This document shows, piece by piece, positions 1 through 8,642 of a DNA stretch of 64,000 nt. The first letter of the stretch is position 1. Each line of letters begins with the position of its first letter. Below the pieces are notes generated by a model. That model worked only from the letters and a program-made list of their open reading frames with translations, was not told the origin of the DNA and ran no database searches. This DNA comes from Bog-473 sp963843365 (GTDB lineage: Bacteria; Actinomycetota; Acidimicrobiia; Acidimicrobiales; RAAP-2), in NCBI GenBank assembly GCA_963843365.1, contig CAWJKG010000002.1, positions 868,001 through 932,000 of the forward strand. The letters run 5' to 3'. A program made the position numbers and the translations under genes.

Positions 1-1248
1 GGCCACGCCACCGATCTGGGCCGGCACGGGCTCGGGGTGCTCCGACCAGGCCGGCTCCCAGGCGAACCGGCTCAGCATGTGGCGCGACGCCAAGGTCATG
101 GCGGCCAGCGAGAAGGGTCGGGCCGGGCACGAGTGTCCGCCGTGCCCGAACACGGTCACCAATTCGGGCGCCGCCAGCCCGTTGGGGGTGCGCAGCCGCC
201 GGCGGTTCCACCGGCCCGGATCCCAGTGATCGAGCCCGGGGGCGGCGCTCCGGTTCGTGAGCGGGAGCAGCGTGGCGACGGTCATGCCCGCCGGGACCTG
301 CACCGGACCGTCCTCGAGCACCACCGTGGTCGGGGCCAGGGTGAAGCGCGCCATGATGGAGCGCTGCGCCATGCGGGTCGACTCCAAGGCGCACGTCTCG
401 GCCAGTCCGGGCTCCTCGCCGCACACCCGGGCGGCATAGTCCGGCCGTTCCAGCAGGTCGAGCAGGTGCCAGCCCAAGGCCGCGAAGAGATTGGACATGG
501 ACGCGATGTGGATGAGCGTCACGTCGCGGCAGATGCCAGTGTCCGCCGCAGCCGGAGCGGCGTCGGCCCACGCCTGCACCACACGGGCGAAGAGCGCGTG
601 GTCGCCCTCGTGGCCCGGCAGCTCGTGCAGCGACGACGTCAGCCGGGCCGTGATCGCCGCCAGCGCGGTGCGCTCGGCCGATTTGTCGGTGGCGGCGACC
701 TGCGCCATGGCATCGGGATGCACGAAGGACTCCGACCCGTCGAGCTGGTCCAAGGCCTTTACCAATGCCTCGAAGCGCTCCCCGGTCGCGGAACCGGGCC
801 CGCCCCACGAGGACAGGCCGACGCGGTGGCCCAGCCGCCGGCTCCATCCGAAGAGGTCCACCTCCCCGGCCGCCCCGAGCTCCTCGACAGCGACCTCGAC
901 CGCCGCCTCGACGTGGCGGAGATACGTGGCCACGTCCTCCCGCCCGAACAGCTGGTGCGGGAGCACGCGGCGCCCCTCGAAGAGCTCGTCGGGCAGCTTG
1001 CGCCGGAGCATGCGCCAATCGGCCACACCTTTGCTGGCCACGTCCTCGGGAAGGCCGTACAACCCGGCCACGCCCAGCGGGGAGAAGAGGAAGAGGTAGC
1101 GGTCGTCGCCGCTGTCCACCACGAACGTGTCGCCACAGCGCCGTCGGGCCTCGGCCAACAGGGCGACAGGATCCGCCACGACGTCGTCCCAGGGCAGCCG
1201 GACGTCGTCGGCGATCACCGGCATCGGATTGAGGCTGGGTCCCTCCAC
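1..1248 (-). CDS. Cytochrome P450, 3' end cut by window edge
   Basis: Heme-thiolate monooxygenase. The reverse strand is open without stops from inside the MFS gene to base 1. The heme loop FGHGGHSCPA lies near residue 367 (Cys about 374), and the K-helix ExxR is read as ESTR near residue 289. The I-helix region (VTLIHIASMSNLFA) lacks the usual (A/G)Gx(D/E)T, so oxygen activation may be unusual. The last residues seen (QIGGVA) are close to a normal P450 C-terminus, so only a few residues are probably missing. The start is uncertain: TTG 1260, GTG 1248 or ATG 1224 are all in frame and none has a convincing ribosome site. It directly follows the MFS exporter gene (stop at 1263), suggesting co-transcription. 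The substrate is unknown. Confidence 0.88.
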   Translation of the reverse strand, partial: MEGPSLNPMPVIADDVRLPWDDVVADPVALLAEARRRCGDTFVVDSGDDRYLFLFSPLGVAGLYGLPEDVASKGVADWRMLRRKLPDELFEGRRVLPHQLFGREDVATYLRHVEAAVEVAVEELGAAGEVDLFGWSRRLGHRVGLSSWGGPGSATGERFEALVKALDQLDGSESFVHPDAMAQVAATDKSAERTALAAITARLTSSLHELPGHEGDHALFARVVQAWADAAPAAADTGICRDVTLIHIASMSNLFAALGWHLLDLLERPDYAARVCGEEPGLAETCALESTRMAQRSIMARFTLAPTTVVLEDGPVQVPAGMTVATLLPLTNRSAAPGLDHWDPGRWNRRRLRTPNGLAAPELVTVFGHGGHSCPARPFSLAAMTLASRHMLSRFAWEPAWSEHPEPVPAQIGGVA

Positions 1249-1262
1249 GGCGGACAGCAACC

Positions 1263-2756
1263 CTAGGAGACGGGTGCGCCCTCCACCGGGGCCAACTCGC
1301 TGGGTCCGGCCGAGATGAACACCGCGCTCACGATGGCTCCCACCAGCAACAGTGCCGCGCCGACCGCGAAGGCCACGGCGAACCCGTGCACGACTGCCGC
1401 TTGCGAGGCGGCGGCGCCGTGGGCGACGAGGTAGCTGGCGGTCGCGGTCGCCGCCAACGTGTTCAGGAGGGCCGTGCCCAAGGAGCCGCCGATCTGCTGC
1501 GTCGTGTTGACGAGCGCGCTGGCCACGCCGGCATCGCGATCGCGCACGCGGATCAGCGCGGTGCTGCTGAAGGCCGGGAAGGCGATGCCGAGGCCGACAC
1601 TCATCAGGATCTCCTGCGGCGCGACGTGGACCCAGAAGTCGCCTTGCACCCCGATCTGCGTCAGCCAGGCCAGCCCGGCGGCCGCCAGGAGCAGCCCGCC
1701 CGTCATGGGCAGGCGGGGGCCGATGCGCGGGACAAGGCCCGTCGACGCCCCCGCCGCCACGATGATCCCGAAGGCGAAGGGAAGGAAGGCGAGACCCGCC
1801 TTGAGCGCCGAGTAGTGCAGGACGCTCTGCAGGTAGTAGCTGAGGAAGACGAACATGGCGAACAGCCCCGCGCCCGTCAGCAGCGAGGCCAGGAAGGCGC
1901 CGGCGCGGTTGCGGTCCCGCACGACCCGCAGCGGCAACAGCGGGTGGCTGGTCTTCGTCTCCACGAGAACGAACGCAACCAGGAAGACGGCGGCGACCAC
2001 GAGCAGGATGATGGTCGTCGAGGAGCCCCAGCCGTCGCTGGCCGCCTTGGTGAAGCCGTAGACGAGGCTGACCAGACCGATGGTCGAGAGGAGGGCTCCC
2101 GGCACGTCGTAGCGGGTCGAACCCTCGGCCCGGCTCTCGTGCACGACGGCCACGGCGCCGATGGTGGCCAGCACCGCGATCGGGACGTTCACCAGCAGGC
2201 ACCAGCGCCACGACACGTACTGCGTCAACACGCCGCCGAGCAGGACACCGATGGCGCCGCCCGCACCGGACACCGCGCCGTAGGCACCGAACGCCTTGGC
2301 GCGCTCCTTGGCGTCGTGCTCGAAGGTGATGGTCAGGATCGACAGGGCGGCGGGCGCCATCAGGGCGGCGAAGGCGCCTTGCAGGGCGCGGGCGGAGAAC
2401 AGCATCGCCTCGTTGACCGCCAGGCCGCCCAGCGCGGAGGCCGCGGCGAAACCGAGCAGGCCGACGACGAACATCCGCTTGCGGCCGGAGAAGTCCGCGA
2501 TGCGGCCACCGAGGAGCAAGAGTCCGCCGAAGGCGAGCGTGTAGGCCGTGATGACCCACTGCCGGTTGGCCGTCGAGATGTGCAAGGCGTGCTGCGCCGA
2601 GGGAAGCGCGATCGTGACGATGGAGGCGTCGAGCACGATCATGAGCTGCGCCACCACCACGACGGCGAGGATGCCCCACCGTTTCGGGTCCGGGCCGGTC
2701 CCGAGCACGGTGGCCGCGGGTGCGGACGTGGACGTGGCCGTCTCGTTGGAGTCCAT
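1263..2756 (-). CDS. MFS drug/metabolite exporter, DHA2 (EmrB/QacA) family
   Basis: Proton-driven efflux permease of the inner membrane. At 497 residues it has the 14-helix layout of the DHA2 family. Helix 1 carries IVLDASIVTIALP, close to the family's LDxTVVNVALP, and the motif-A loop after helix 2 reads GGRIADFSGRKR. The N-terminus is a short Ser/Thr/Ala-rich cytoplasmic tail starting at ATG 2756. The P450 follows on the same strand with essentially no gap, so the two may handle the same compound (oxidation plus export). The family is clear; the exported substrate cannot be read from sequence. Confidence 0.93.
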   Translation of the reverse strand: MDSNETATSTSAPAATVLGTGPDPKRWGILAVVVVAQLMIVLDASIVTIALPSAQHALHISTANRQWVITAYTLAFGGLLLLGGRIADFSGRKRMFVVGLLGFAAASALGGLAVNEAMLFSARALQGAFAALMAPAALSILTITFEHDAKERAKAFGAYGAVSGAGGAIGVLLGGVLTQYVSWRWCLLVNVPIAVLATIGAVAVVHESRAEGSTRYDVPGALLSTIGLVSLVYGFTKAASDGWGSSTTIILLVVAAVFLVAFVLVETKTSHPLLPLRVVRDRNRAGAFLASLLTGAGLFAMFVFLSYYLQSVLHYSALKAGLAFLPFAFGIIVAAGASTGLVPRIGPRLPMTGGLLLAAAGLAWLTQIGVQGDFWVHVAPQEILMSVGLGIAFPAFSSTALIRVRDRDAGVASALVNTTQQIGGSLGTALLNTLAATATASYLVAHGAAASQAAVVHGFAVAFAVGAALLLVGAIVSAVFISAGPSELAPVEGAPVS

Positions 2757-2958
2757 GGAGTCCCTCGTTTCCGTTCGCCCAGGAGCAAGAGGGCGGATGT
2801 GTGGGGGGTCAGTGCGAACCTAGCGGGAGCCGTGTGGCCCCCGGCGCGGCGCACGGTAGCGGCGCGGTGTGACACCGCCGTTCACGGCCCGGCACGCAGC
2901 CACCGCGGCGCGCTCGGCGGCGGCGGCTGGCGTTCTCGGCCGGAATAAATGACTGACC

Positions 2959-2974
2959 GACGGGGTTACCCGTC
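2959..2974 (-). terminator. Possible weak hairpin terminator
   Basis: GACGGG-GTTA-CCCGTC forms a 6-bp stem with a 4-base loop. It overlaps the stop codon of the GNAT gene and is followed, in that gene's sense, by a modest T-rich stretch (TCATTTATT). It is short, and the T-run is imperfect. Confidence 0.35.
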
Positions 2975-3488
2975 ACTGCTCGCCGGGGTCGGGCCGCTCG
3001 TCGAGCCGGAGCTGCAGGAGCACGAGATCGAGCCACCGCCCGAATTTGGCCCCGACCTCGGGCATGCGAGCGACCTCTACGAATCCGAGTCGTTCGTGAA
3101 AGCGGATGGACGATTCGTTGGCGGCATCCACCGCCGCGATCATCACGTGCTTGCCGATGCGTCGCGCCTCGTCGATGAGCGCCTGCATGAGCAGCCGGCC
3201 GACCCCTGACCGCCACTGGTCTGCGCGGACGTGGACCGTGTTCTCGACGGCGAAGCGGTAGCCGGGCCATTTCGCCGCATCGCGAAACGGACCGAAGGCA
3301 GCCATCCCCACGATACGTCCCGAGTCCTCCGCAACGACGACGCACTCATGGACCCGCATCCAGGCCATCGTCGTCTCGGCCACGTAGGGCTCAGACCGCC
3401 ACTCGATGGTCGTCGTCGCCATGAGAGCATTCACGATGTCGGTGATCGCCCCGGCATCGGCTGGGGTCGCCGGGCGGATCGTCGCCAT
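2973..3488 (-). CDS. GNAT N-acetyltransferase, phosphinothricin-acetyltransferase-like
   Basis: Acetyl-CoA dependent N-acetyltransferase of 171 residues. The start MATIRPATPADAGAI is the typical first strand and helix of Pat/Bar-like GNATs. Motif A (acetyl-CoA pyrophosphate loop) appears as RSGVGRLLM, and the C-terminal NESSIRFHERLGF is the usual motif-B region. The reading frame stays open upstream, but homology begins at ATG 3488, so that start is chosen. It lies 19 bases after the MarR gene on the same strand. Pat/Bar relatives acetylate methionine sulfoximine/sulfone or phosphinothricin; which amine is used here is unknown. Confidence 0.85.
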   Translation of the reverse strand: MATIRPATPADAGAITDIVNALMATTTIEWRSEPYVAETTMAWMRVHECVVVAEDSGRIVGMAAFGPFRDAAKWPGYRFAVENTVHVRADQWRSGVGRLLMQALIDEARRIGKHVMIAAVDAANESSIRFHERLGFVEVARMPEVGAKFGRWLDLVLLQLRLDERPDPGEQ

Positions 3489-3507
3489 GGACGAATCGTA
3501 GGGTCGA

Positions 3508-4107
3508 CTACGCCACCTCGGATCGGCCGTTCCGGCCGCGCTTGTGCGCCTGCCGGGTGCCGACCTCTTCGATGACCTCGTCCGAGTGCGCGGTGTCGAA
3601 CTCGTTGCCGCTGGCCCGCAGCTCGGCCAGCAGGTCGAGGAGCCGCGCCCGCTTGGGCTCGGACAGCCCGATGCGCTCGTACACACTGGCGTTGAGATCC
3701 CGCGTGGCCTCGGTGGCCACCCGCTCCCCCCGGGGCGTGATCACCGCCAGCGTGGTGCGTGCGTCGGACGGGTGGGGGACGCGGCGGACGAGCTTCTCGT
3801 CCTCCAGCTTGTCGATGATGTTGGTGACCGTGGCCGGCGGGATCCGCAGCGTCTTGCTGATCCAGCTCAGGGCGAGTGACGATTCGGGGTCCATGGCCAG
3901 CCAGGCCAGCACCTCGTAGCGGGCGAAGGTCAGGTCATGGTGTCGCATGACCTTCTGCACCTGGTCGTTGAGGAGCTGGTACGAGCGGAGGATGGCGGTG
4001 TAGACGGCCATGCCCGACGCGGCCTCGGGCTCCCAGCGCTCCAGCCACACCCGGCGGGAGGCCTCGACGACGTCGAACGGGGCTTTCTGGAATCCCATGG
4101 CGGCCAT
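3508..4107 (-). CDS. MarR-family transcriptional regulator
   Basis: Winged-helix regulator of about 199 residues. The HTH segment SLALSWISKTLRIPPATVTNIIDKLEDEKLVRR and the wing PHPSDARTTLAVITPRGE are classic MarR. In-frame ATGs occur at 4125, 4107 and 4098; 4107 is a compromise, since 4125 would overlap the preceding CoA-transferase gene end more closely. The C-terminal tail (about 25 residues, basic) is longer than usual. It lies 24 bases downstream of the double CoA-transferase and probably belongs to the same transcript, so it is a candidate regulator of the catabolic run. MarR proteins often respond to phenolic or CoA-linked pathway metabolites; the ligand here is unknown. Confidence 0.9.
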   Translation of the reverse strand: MAAMGFQKAPFDVVEASRRVWLERWEPEAASGMAVYTAILRSYQLLNDQVQKVMRHHDLTFARYEVLAWLAMDPESSLALSWISKTLRIPPATVTNIIDKLEDEKLVRRVPHPSDARTTLAVITPRGERVATEATRDLNASVYERIGLSEPKRARLLDLLAELRASGNEFDTAHSDEVIEEVGTRQAHKRGRNGRSEVA

Positions 4108-4131
4108 GGTACGGCGCGTCTCCACCCGCGC

Positions 4132-6522
4132 TCAGGTGGCCCCGGCCAACGAGCGGCCGATGATCCCGTCGTCTTCGAGTGCCGCCAGCTCGTGAGCGGA
4201 CAGCCCGAGCGCGCCCAGGACCTCCGCGTTGTGCTCGCCCAGCAGCGGTGCGTGCCGGTCGTGCAGCCGCGCCGGCCCCCGCGAGAACCGCATCGGCAGC
4301 GTGCTGTAGCGGGACGTCCCGATCACCGGATGGTCGACCTCCTCGAAGAAGGAGCGCGCCTGCAGCTGCGGGAGCGCCGGCTGGTCGTGCGGCTGCATCA
4401 CCTTGCCGACAGGTACCCCGGCGTCCCAGAGGACCTCGACGATCTCCTCGGCGCTGCGGGCACGGCACCACTCCCCCAGCTGCGCGTCGATCCGGTCGTG
4501 GTCGTCCCGCCGGCCGTCCCTGGTCGCCAACGCGGGGTCGGCCGCCCACTCCGGGTCACCGAGGGCGGTGCGGAGCGCGGCCCACTGCGCATCGGTGGCG
4601 ACGGCGATGGCCACCCACCCGTCGTCGCGGCCGTGCTCGTCGGGCCCGGCCACCTGGTAGAGGTTCTGCGGCGCCGCCGCCGGACCGCGGTTGCCCGCCC
4701 GCTCGAGGAGCGCGCCGTAGGCGGAGAACTCAATGGGTTGCTCGGCCGCGATGTTGAGCGCGGCGTCGACCATGGCCGCCTCGACCAGTCCCCCTTCGCC
4801 GGTACGCTCCCGGTGCTCGAGCGCGAGCATCAGGCCGTACAGCGCGTGGAGGCCCGCGTTGGGGTCGCCGACGCAGTACGGCTCGAACGGCAGCAGGTCG
4901 GGGTGCCCGGTCAGCCAGGTGAGGCCGGCGGCGTCCTCAATGATGAATGCGAAGGCCGAGAGATCGCGTCCCGGCCCGTCGAGCCCGAACCCGGGCATGC
5001 GCACCATGATGAGATCGGGGCGCTCCGCGCGCAGGGTCTCGAAACCGAGACCGAGCTGGTCCAGCACCCGCGGCGTGTAGTTCTCCACCACCACGTCGCA
5101 CGTGGCCACCAGACGCCGCATCAGCTCGATCCCGCGCTGCTCGCTCAGGTCGATGGTCACGCTCTTCTTGTTCGTGTTGAGCGCGGCGAAGATCGGCCCG
5201 CGCTCCCAGTACCGGTCCTCCGTCTGCGGCACCCCGCCCACCAGGCGGGCCCCGTCGGGCCGTGCCGACGACTCGAGGTGGATGACCTCCGCCCCGAGGA
5301 GGGCGAGCATGTGTCCGGTCAGCGGCCCGGCCCAGAACGACGTCATGTCGAGAACGCGCAGACCTTCGAAGGGCTGCGCGCGCGGCGAACGCGCGCCCGC
5401 GGTCCGCGTCGGCCGTTGCACTGCCTCGTCCAACGGCAGCTCGCCCAGGCGGGGCGCCGCGGCGGGCGGCCGCAGGCCCGCCGTCCCCAGCCGGAACGGC
5501 GGGCCGGGGTTGGCGGCGCCGTCGCGGGGGTTCTGCACGAAGGTCCCGCGGGCGCGGAAGTGGTCCCAGGTCGTGGCGTTCTCACCGTTGGTGATCGGTG
5601 CGTTGGGGATCCGGAAGGCGGAGGCCTGCTCCAACACCTCGGCGACCGTGTGGGCGGCGATCCAGGCGTCGATGGTGGGAGCCAGTGCCGTGCGGTCGAG
5701 GAAGAGCGACCGGTCCTCCATCCACTCGGGATGCCCCACCAGCACGCAGAAGTCGAGCCATTGCTGTCCCGTCCCGCAGCCGAGCCCGACGAGTCCGTCG
5801 CGGGCCGCCCCGACGCCCGGCGTGGCCACGAAACGCTTCCGGCGCATCGGCCGCCCCAGCTGGTCGTTGAAGGTCACCGGGTAATAGGTCAGGCACAGCG
5901 CCTGCGCCTCGAGCATGGACACGTCGACCAGCTCACCGCCGCTGGCGGCGCGCCGGCGGGCCGCCAGCGTCCCAATGGCGCCGTAGAGGCCGGCCAGCCA
6001 CTCCCCGATCTGGCCGCCCACGAAGACCGGCGGGCGCTCCGGCCTCCCCCGTGCCAGTCCCACGATGCCCCCGGACCAGGCCTGCAGCGTGAATTCGGTC
6101 GCCGGCTTGTCGCTCCAGGGTCCGTCGAGCCCGAACGGCGTCAGGGAGGTCACGACCAGGTGCGGATGCGCCCGTCCCAGCGCGCCGGGCTGCAGCGACG
6201 GCTCCTCGGCCAAGGGTGAGCCCGGTGACCAGATGGCGGCGTCGGCCGAGTGGAGCAGCGCGTGGAGCGACTCGAGCGCCGCGGCATCGCTGCCGTCGAC
6301 CACGACACTGCGCTTGGAGGCGCCCAGGAAGTTGCAGAGCGCGCCGTCCTCACCGGCCGCCGGCGTGGCGCCGGAGGCCGACCACCGCCGCAACGGATCA
6401 CCCTCCGGCGACTCCACCTTGAGGACCTCGGCACCGCCGTCGGCCAGCAGCTTCGTGCAGTAGGCGCCACCGATCCAGGTCGAGAGGTCGACGACCTGGA
6501 AGCCGGAGAGCGGGGCGGGCAC
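4132..6522 (-). CDS. Double-length family III CoA-transferase (CaiB/BaiF), two fused domains
   Basis: Transfers CoA between acyl groups. Family III enzymes are about 400 residues, but this protein has 796 and two full copies: domain 1 from FQVVDLSTWIGGAYCTKLLADGGAEVLKVE to about residue 390, and domain 2 from LRVLDMTSFWAGPLTGHMLALLGAEVIHLES onward. At the place aligning by eye with the catalytic Asp169 of formyl-CoA transferase, domain 1 reads SMLEA (Glu) and domain 2 AMVDA (Asp), so only the second half keeps Asp. GTG 6522 follows the hydratase stop by two bases; the upstream ATG 6570 would overlap it. Probably activates the pathway substrate as a CoA thioester, with the neighbouring hydratase acting next (inferred). 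Confidence 0.9.
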   Translation of the reverse strand: MPAPLSGFQVVDLSTWIGGAYCTKLLADGGAEVLKVESPEGDPLRRWSASGATPAAGEDGALCNFLGASKRSVVVDGSDAAALESLHALLHSADAAIWSPGSPLAEEPSLQPGALGRAHPHLVVTSLTPFGLDGPWSDKPATEFTLQAWSGGIVGLARGRPERPPVFVGGQIGEWLAGLYGAIGTLAARRRAASGGELVDVSMLEAQALCLTYYPVTFNDQLGRPMRRKRFVATPGVGAARDGLVGLGCGTGQQWLDFCVLVGHPEWMEDRSLFLDRTALAPTIDAWIAAHTVAEVLEQASAFRIPNAPITNGENATTWDHFRARGTFVQNPRDGAANPGPPFRLGTAGLRPPAAAPRLGELPLDEAVQRPTRTAGARSPRAQPFEGLRVLDMTSFWAGPLTGHMLALLGAEVIHLESSARPDGARLVGGVPQTEDRYWERGPIFAALNTNKKSVTIDLSEQRGIELMRRLVATCDVVVENYTPRVLDQLGLGFETLRAERPDLIMVRMPGFGLDGPGRDLSAFAFIIEDAAGLTWLTGHPDLLPFEPYCVGDPNAGLHALYGLMLALEHRERTGEGGLVEAAMVDAALNIAAEQPIEFSAYGALLERAGNRGPAAAPQNLYQVAGPDEHGRDDGWVAIAVATDAQWAALRTALGDPEWAADPALATRDGRRDDHDRIDAQLGEWCRARSAEEIVEVLWDAGVPVGKVMQPHDQPALPQLQARSFFEEVDHPVIGTSRYSTLPMRFSRGPARLHDRHAPLLGEHNAEVLGALGLSAHELAALEDDGIIGRSLAGAT

Positions 6523-6524
6523 GG

Positions 6525-7496
6525 TCAGTCGGCCGCGGGGCGCCGGCGGCCCGAGCGGCTGAGGCGCCACTCGGGCGGGAAGTGGTCGTCGTTGCTCTTG
6601 ACGGCCACGTTGAGGCCCGCGTCCATTGTCTCCTTGCTCAGGGTGGCCCGGCCCCGGTCGTCGTCTTCTCTGAGCTGCCCGCCCATCGACTCGAGCCAGG
6701 CGCTGAGCATGCTGCCCATGTACTCACCCTGGTGCTGCTTCATGATCTCGAAGAACACCTTCTGCATGAACACGGTGTCGGTGGGACGCGTCCGCGCACA
6801 GGCGCTGGCGTACTTCGCGGTCTCGGCTTCGAGGTCCGCCCGGGGCACGACGCTGTTGACGAAGTTGCACTCGTACATCTGCTCGGCAGTGAAGGGCCGA
6901 CCGGTGAACACCATCTCTTGGAACTTGCGCAGCCCCATCATCATCGCCCACTGCCACATCCGGGGCGCGTAGCCCACGTACCGGAAGGCGGGGTGCCCGA
7001 ACAAGGCGTCGTCGGACGAGATCACCAGGTCGGCGTCGGCTGCCTGATAGAAGTGCCAGCCGTAGCAGTACCCCTTCACTTCCAGGATGCTGATCTTCTT
7101 GAAGTCCTGCAGCGTGCGGCAGCCCGACCGCGGATTGCCGTACCAGTGCAGCAACGACGCACCGGCGCGGTAGGACCGCGGGCCGGGCATGGTGACGTCC
7201 TCGTCCTCCTCGATCCCGAATTCCTCGTGCAGGGCGGTGCCGGCCTCGCGCTTGGCCATCAGCTCGTCGAGATCGGCACCGGTTCCGAGGTGGTCGCCGA
7301 TCCCCCGCACGACCAGCACCTTGACGTCGTCGTCGATGCTCGCCTTGAAGATCAGATCGGCGTAGCGGCGCCGGGCCGCGATCGTCGGGATGTTGAGCTG
7401 GTCGGGACGGTTCAGCGTGATGGTGGCGATCCGCGTGACCGGATCCTTCTCGTAGAGGATGATCTCCTCGGCAGGCGGGACGTCGGGGACGCTCAC
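6525..7496 (-). CDS. Enoyl-CoA hydratase/isomerase (crotonase) family protein
   Basis: A 323-residue crotonase-fold protein, longer than the usual 260. The CoA-binding/oxyanion region reads VLVVRGIGDHLGTGADLDEL, and the second oxyanion segment is ILEVKGYCYGWHFYQAADADLVISSDDALFGHPAFRYVG. The catalytic Glu positions of classical hydratases are not obvious, so a hydrolase, isomerase or C-C lyase role is possible. An insert of about 40 residues (EEFGIEEDEDVTMPGPRSYR...) separates the two. GTG 7496 overlaps the TGA of the upstream M24-like gene (GTGA), indicating translational coupling. It belongs to the amidohydrolase/M24/CoA-transferase operon. Confidence 0.88.
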   Translation of the reverse strand: MSVPDVPPAEEIILYEKDPVTRIATITLNRPDQLNIPTIAARRRYADLIFKASIDDDVKVLVVRGIGDHLGTGADLDELMAKREAGTALHEEFGIEEDEDVTMPGPRSYRAGASLLHWYGNPRSGCRTLQDFKKISILEVKGYCYGWHFYQAADADLVISSDDALFGHPAFRYVGYAPRMWQWAMMMGLRKFQEMVFTGRPFTAEQMYECNFVNSVVPRADLEAETAKYASACARTRPTDTVFMQKVFFEIMKQHQGEYMGSMLSAWLESMGGQLREDDDRGRATLSKETMDAGLNVAVKSNDDHFPPEWRLSRSGRRRPAAD

Positions 7497-8632
7497 GTCG
7501 TCAGGCTCCCTTGTCGGCGGATGGGTGTCGTCGCCAGCGACTGGGGGCCGGCATCGGTGACGGCGATGGGCTCCTGCACATAGAGGGCACCGACGCCTTC
7601 CTTCCAGACATAGCCGGTCAGCGCCAGCACCATGCCGGCCTCGACGTACTGCTCGGCGGCCGTCCGCGGCAACGAGCGGGTGACGAGCGGGAGGTCGAAG
7701 CCGAGCCCGAGCCCACGCGCCACCGGCATCGGCGGCTGCGGCTCGCCGGCGGCGTCGTACGCCGCGAGCAGGCCGGAGAGCGGCGCGCCGACCTCGCAGG
7801 CACGGAGGAGGTGCTCCCACAGGTTGCCGGCGCGCTGGGCCAGCTCGGAGTCGATGTGACCCCCCTCGCGCACCGCGTGGGTTCGGCCGACCTCCCCCGA
7901 GTAGCCGCCGAGGACGACGCCGGCCTCGAAGGCCACCAGGTCTCCGGGTTGCACCGGCGTATCGCGGTCGGTGCGGCGCCACGGATCCTGCCGCGACGTG
8001 ATCCACGCCACGTCCTGTCCGGAGGGAGTGGTGACCCCCGCCGCCGCCATGGCCTCCATGAAGATCGCGGTCAGCTGCCGCTCCGTCACGCCCGGAACCA
8101 AGGCCGCCGTCGCCGCGGCGAGCGCATCCTCGGCCACGCGCACCGAAGCCCGGATGGCCTCGGTCTCCTCGGGGCTCTTCACGCGGCGGATCCGGCGCAG
8201 CATCGGCTCCGCGTCGACGAACTCGGCCGACGGGAAGGCCTTGGGCAACAGGTTGGCCGACGAGCCCGACATGGAGTCGGTGGCGACCCGGCGCGCCGTG
8301 GCTGCGCCCGGGATCTGCGACAGCACCTTCACGAAGTTCAGGGCGTTGAACGTGATCCCGTAGAGGTTCTCGTGGGGGATCTCCTCGGGGATGCCCTCGT
8401 CCCACGTGCTCAGGAGGTGCACCGCGCCACCCTCGCGGACGAACACGCAGCCCGGACCGAAGGCCCGGGACCCCGCCGTCCACAAGCGCGGCGCACCCGA
8501 CACGTAGCGGGCGTTCCCCTCGCGGCCGACGACGAGGAAGTCGATGTCGGCTTCGTCCATGGCGGCGCGCACGCGGGCGCGGCGGGCCCGGCGCAGGGCG
8601 GCGTCATCGGGAAGGATCTCTACGACGGACAC
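7493..8632 (-). CDS. M24 (pita-bread fold) protein with degenerate metal site
   Basis: A 379-residue relative of Xaa-Pro dipeptidase/creatinase: creatinase-like N-domain to about residue 135, then the pita-bread domain. Compared with its neighbour at 8643-9872, four of five M24 metal ligands appear changed: Asp to Glu (VAFEAG), Asp to Glu (YSGEVGRT), His to Arg (VARGLGLG) and Glu to Thr (VLALTGY); only the last Glu (VQEP) is kept. A dinuclear metallopeptidase is therefore unlikely. It could be a metal-free creatinase-type C-N hydrolase or a non-catalytic partner of the upstream M24 protein. GTG start 8632; it lies ten bases after the upstream gene and is coupled by GTGA to the hydratase. Confidence 0.85.
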   Translation of the reverse strand: MSVVEILPDDAALRRARRARVRAAMDEADIDFLVVGREGNARYVSGAPRLWTAGSRAFGPGCVFVREGGAVHLLSTWDEGIPEEIPHENLYGITFNALNFVKVLSQIPGAATARRVATDSMSGSSANLLPKAFPSAEFVDAEPMLRRIRRVKSPEETEAIRASVRVAEDALAAATAALVPGVTERQLTAIFMEAMAAAGVTTPSGQDVAWITSRQDPWRRTDRDTPVQPGDLVAFEAGVVLGGYSGEVGRTHAVREGGHIDSELAQRAGNLWEHLLRACEVGAPLSGLLAAYDAAGEPQPPMPVARGLGLGFDLPLVTRSLPRTAAEQYVEAGMVLALTGYVWKEGVGALYVQEPIAVTDAGPQSLATTPIRRQGSLTT

Positions 8633-8642
8633 GCGAACCTTC

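Noticed and set aside
3497..3512. CGTAG-N6-CTACG repeat as a third operator
   Set aside because: Orientation and spacing differ from the two promoter sites and it overlaps the MarR stop; kept only as a remark.
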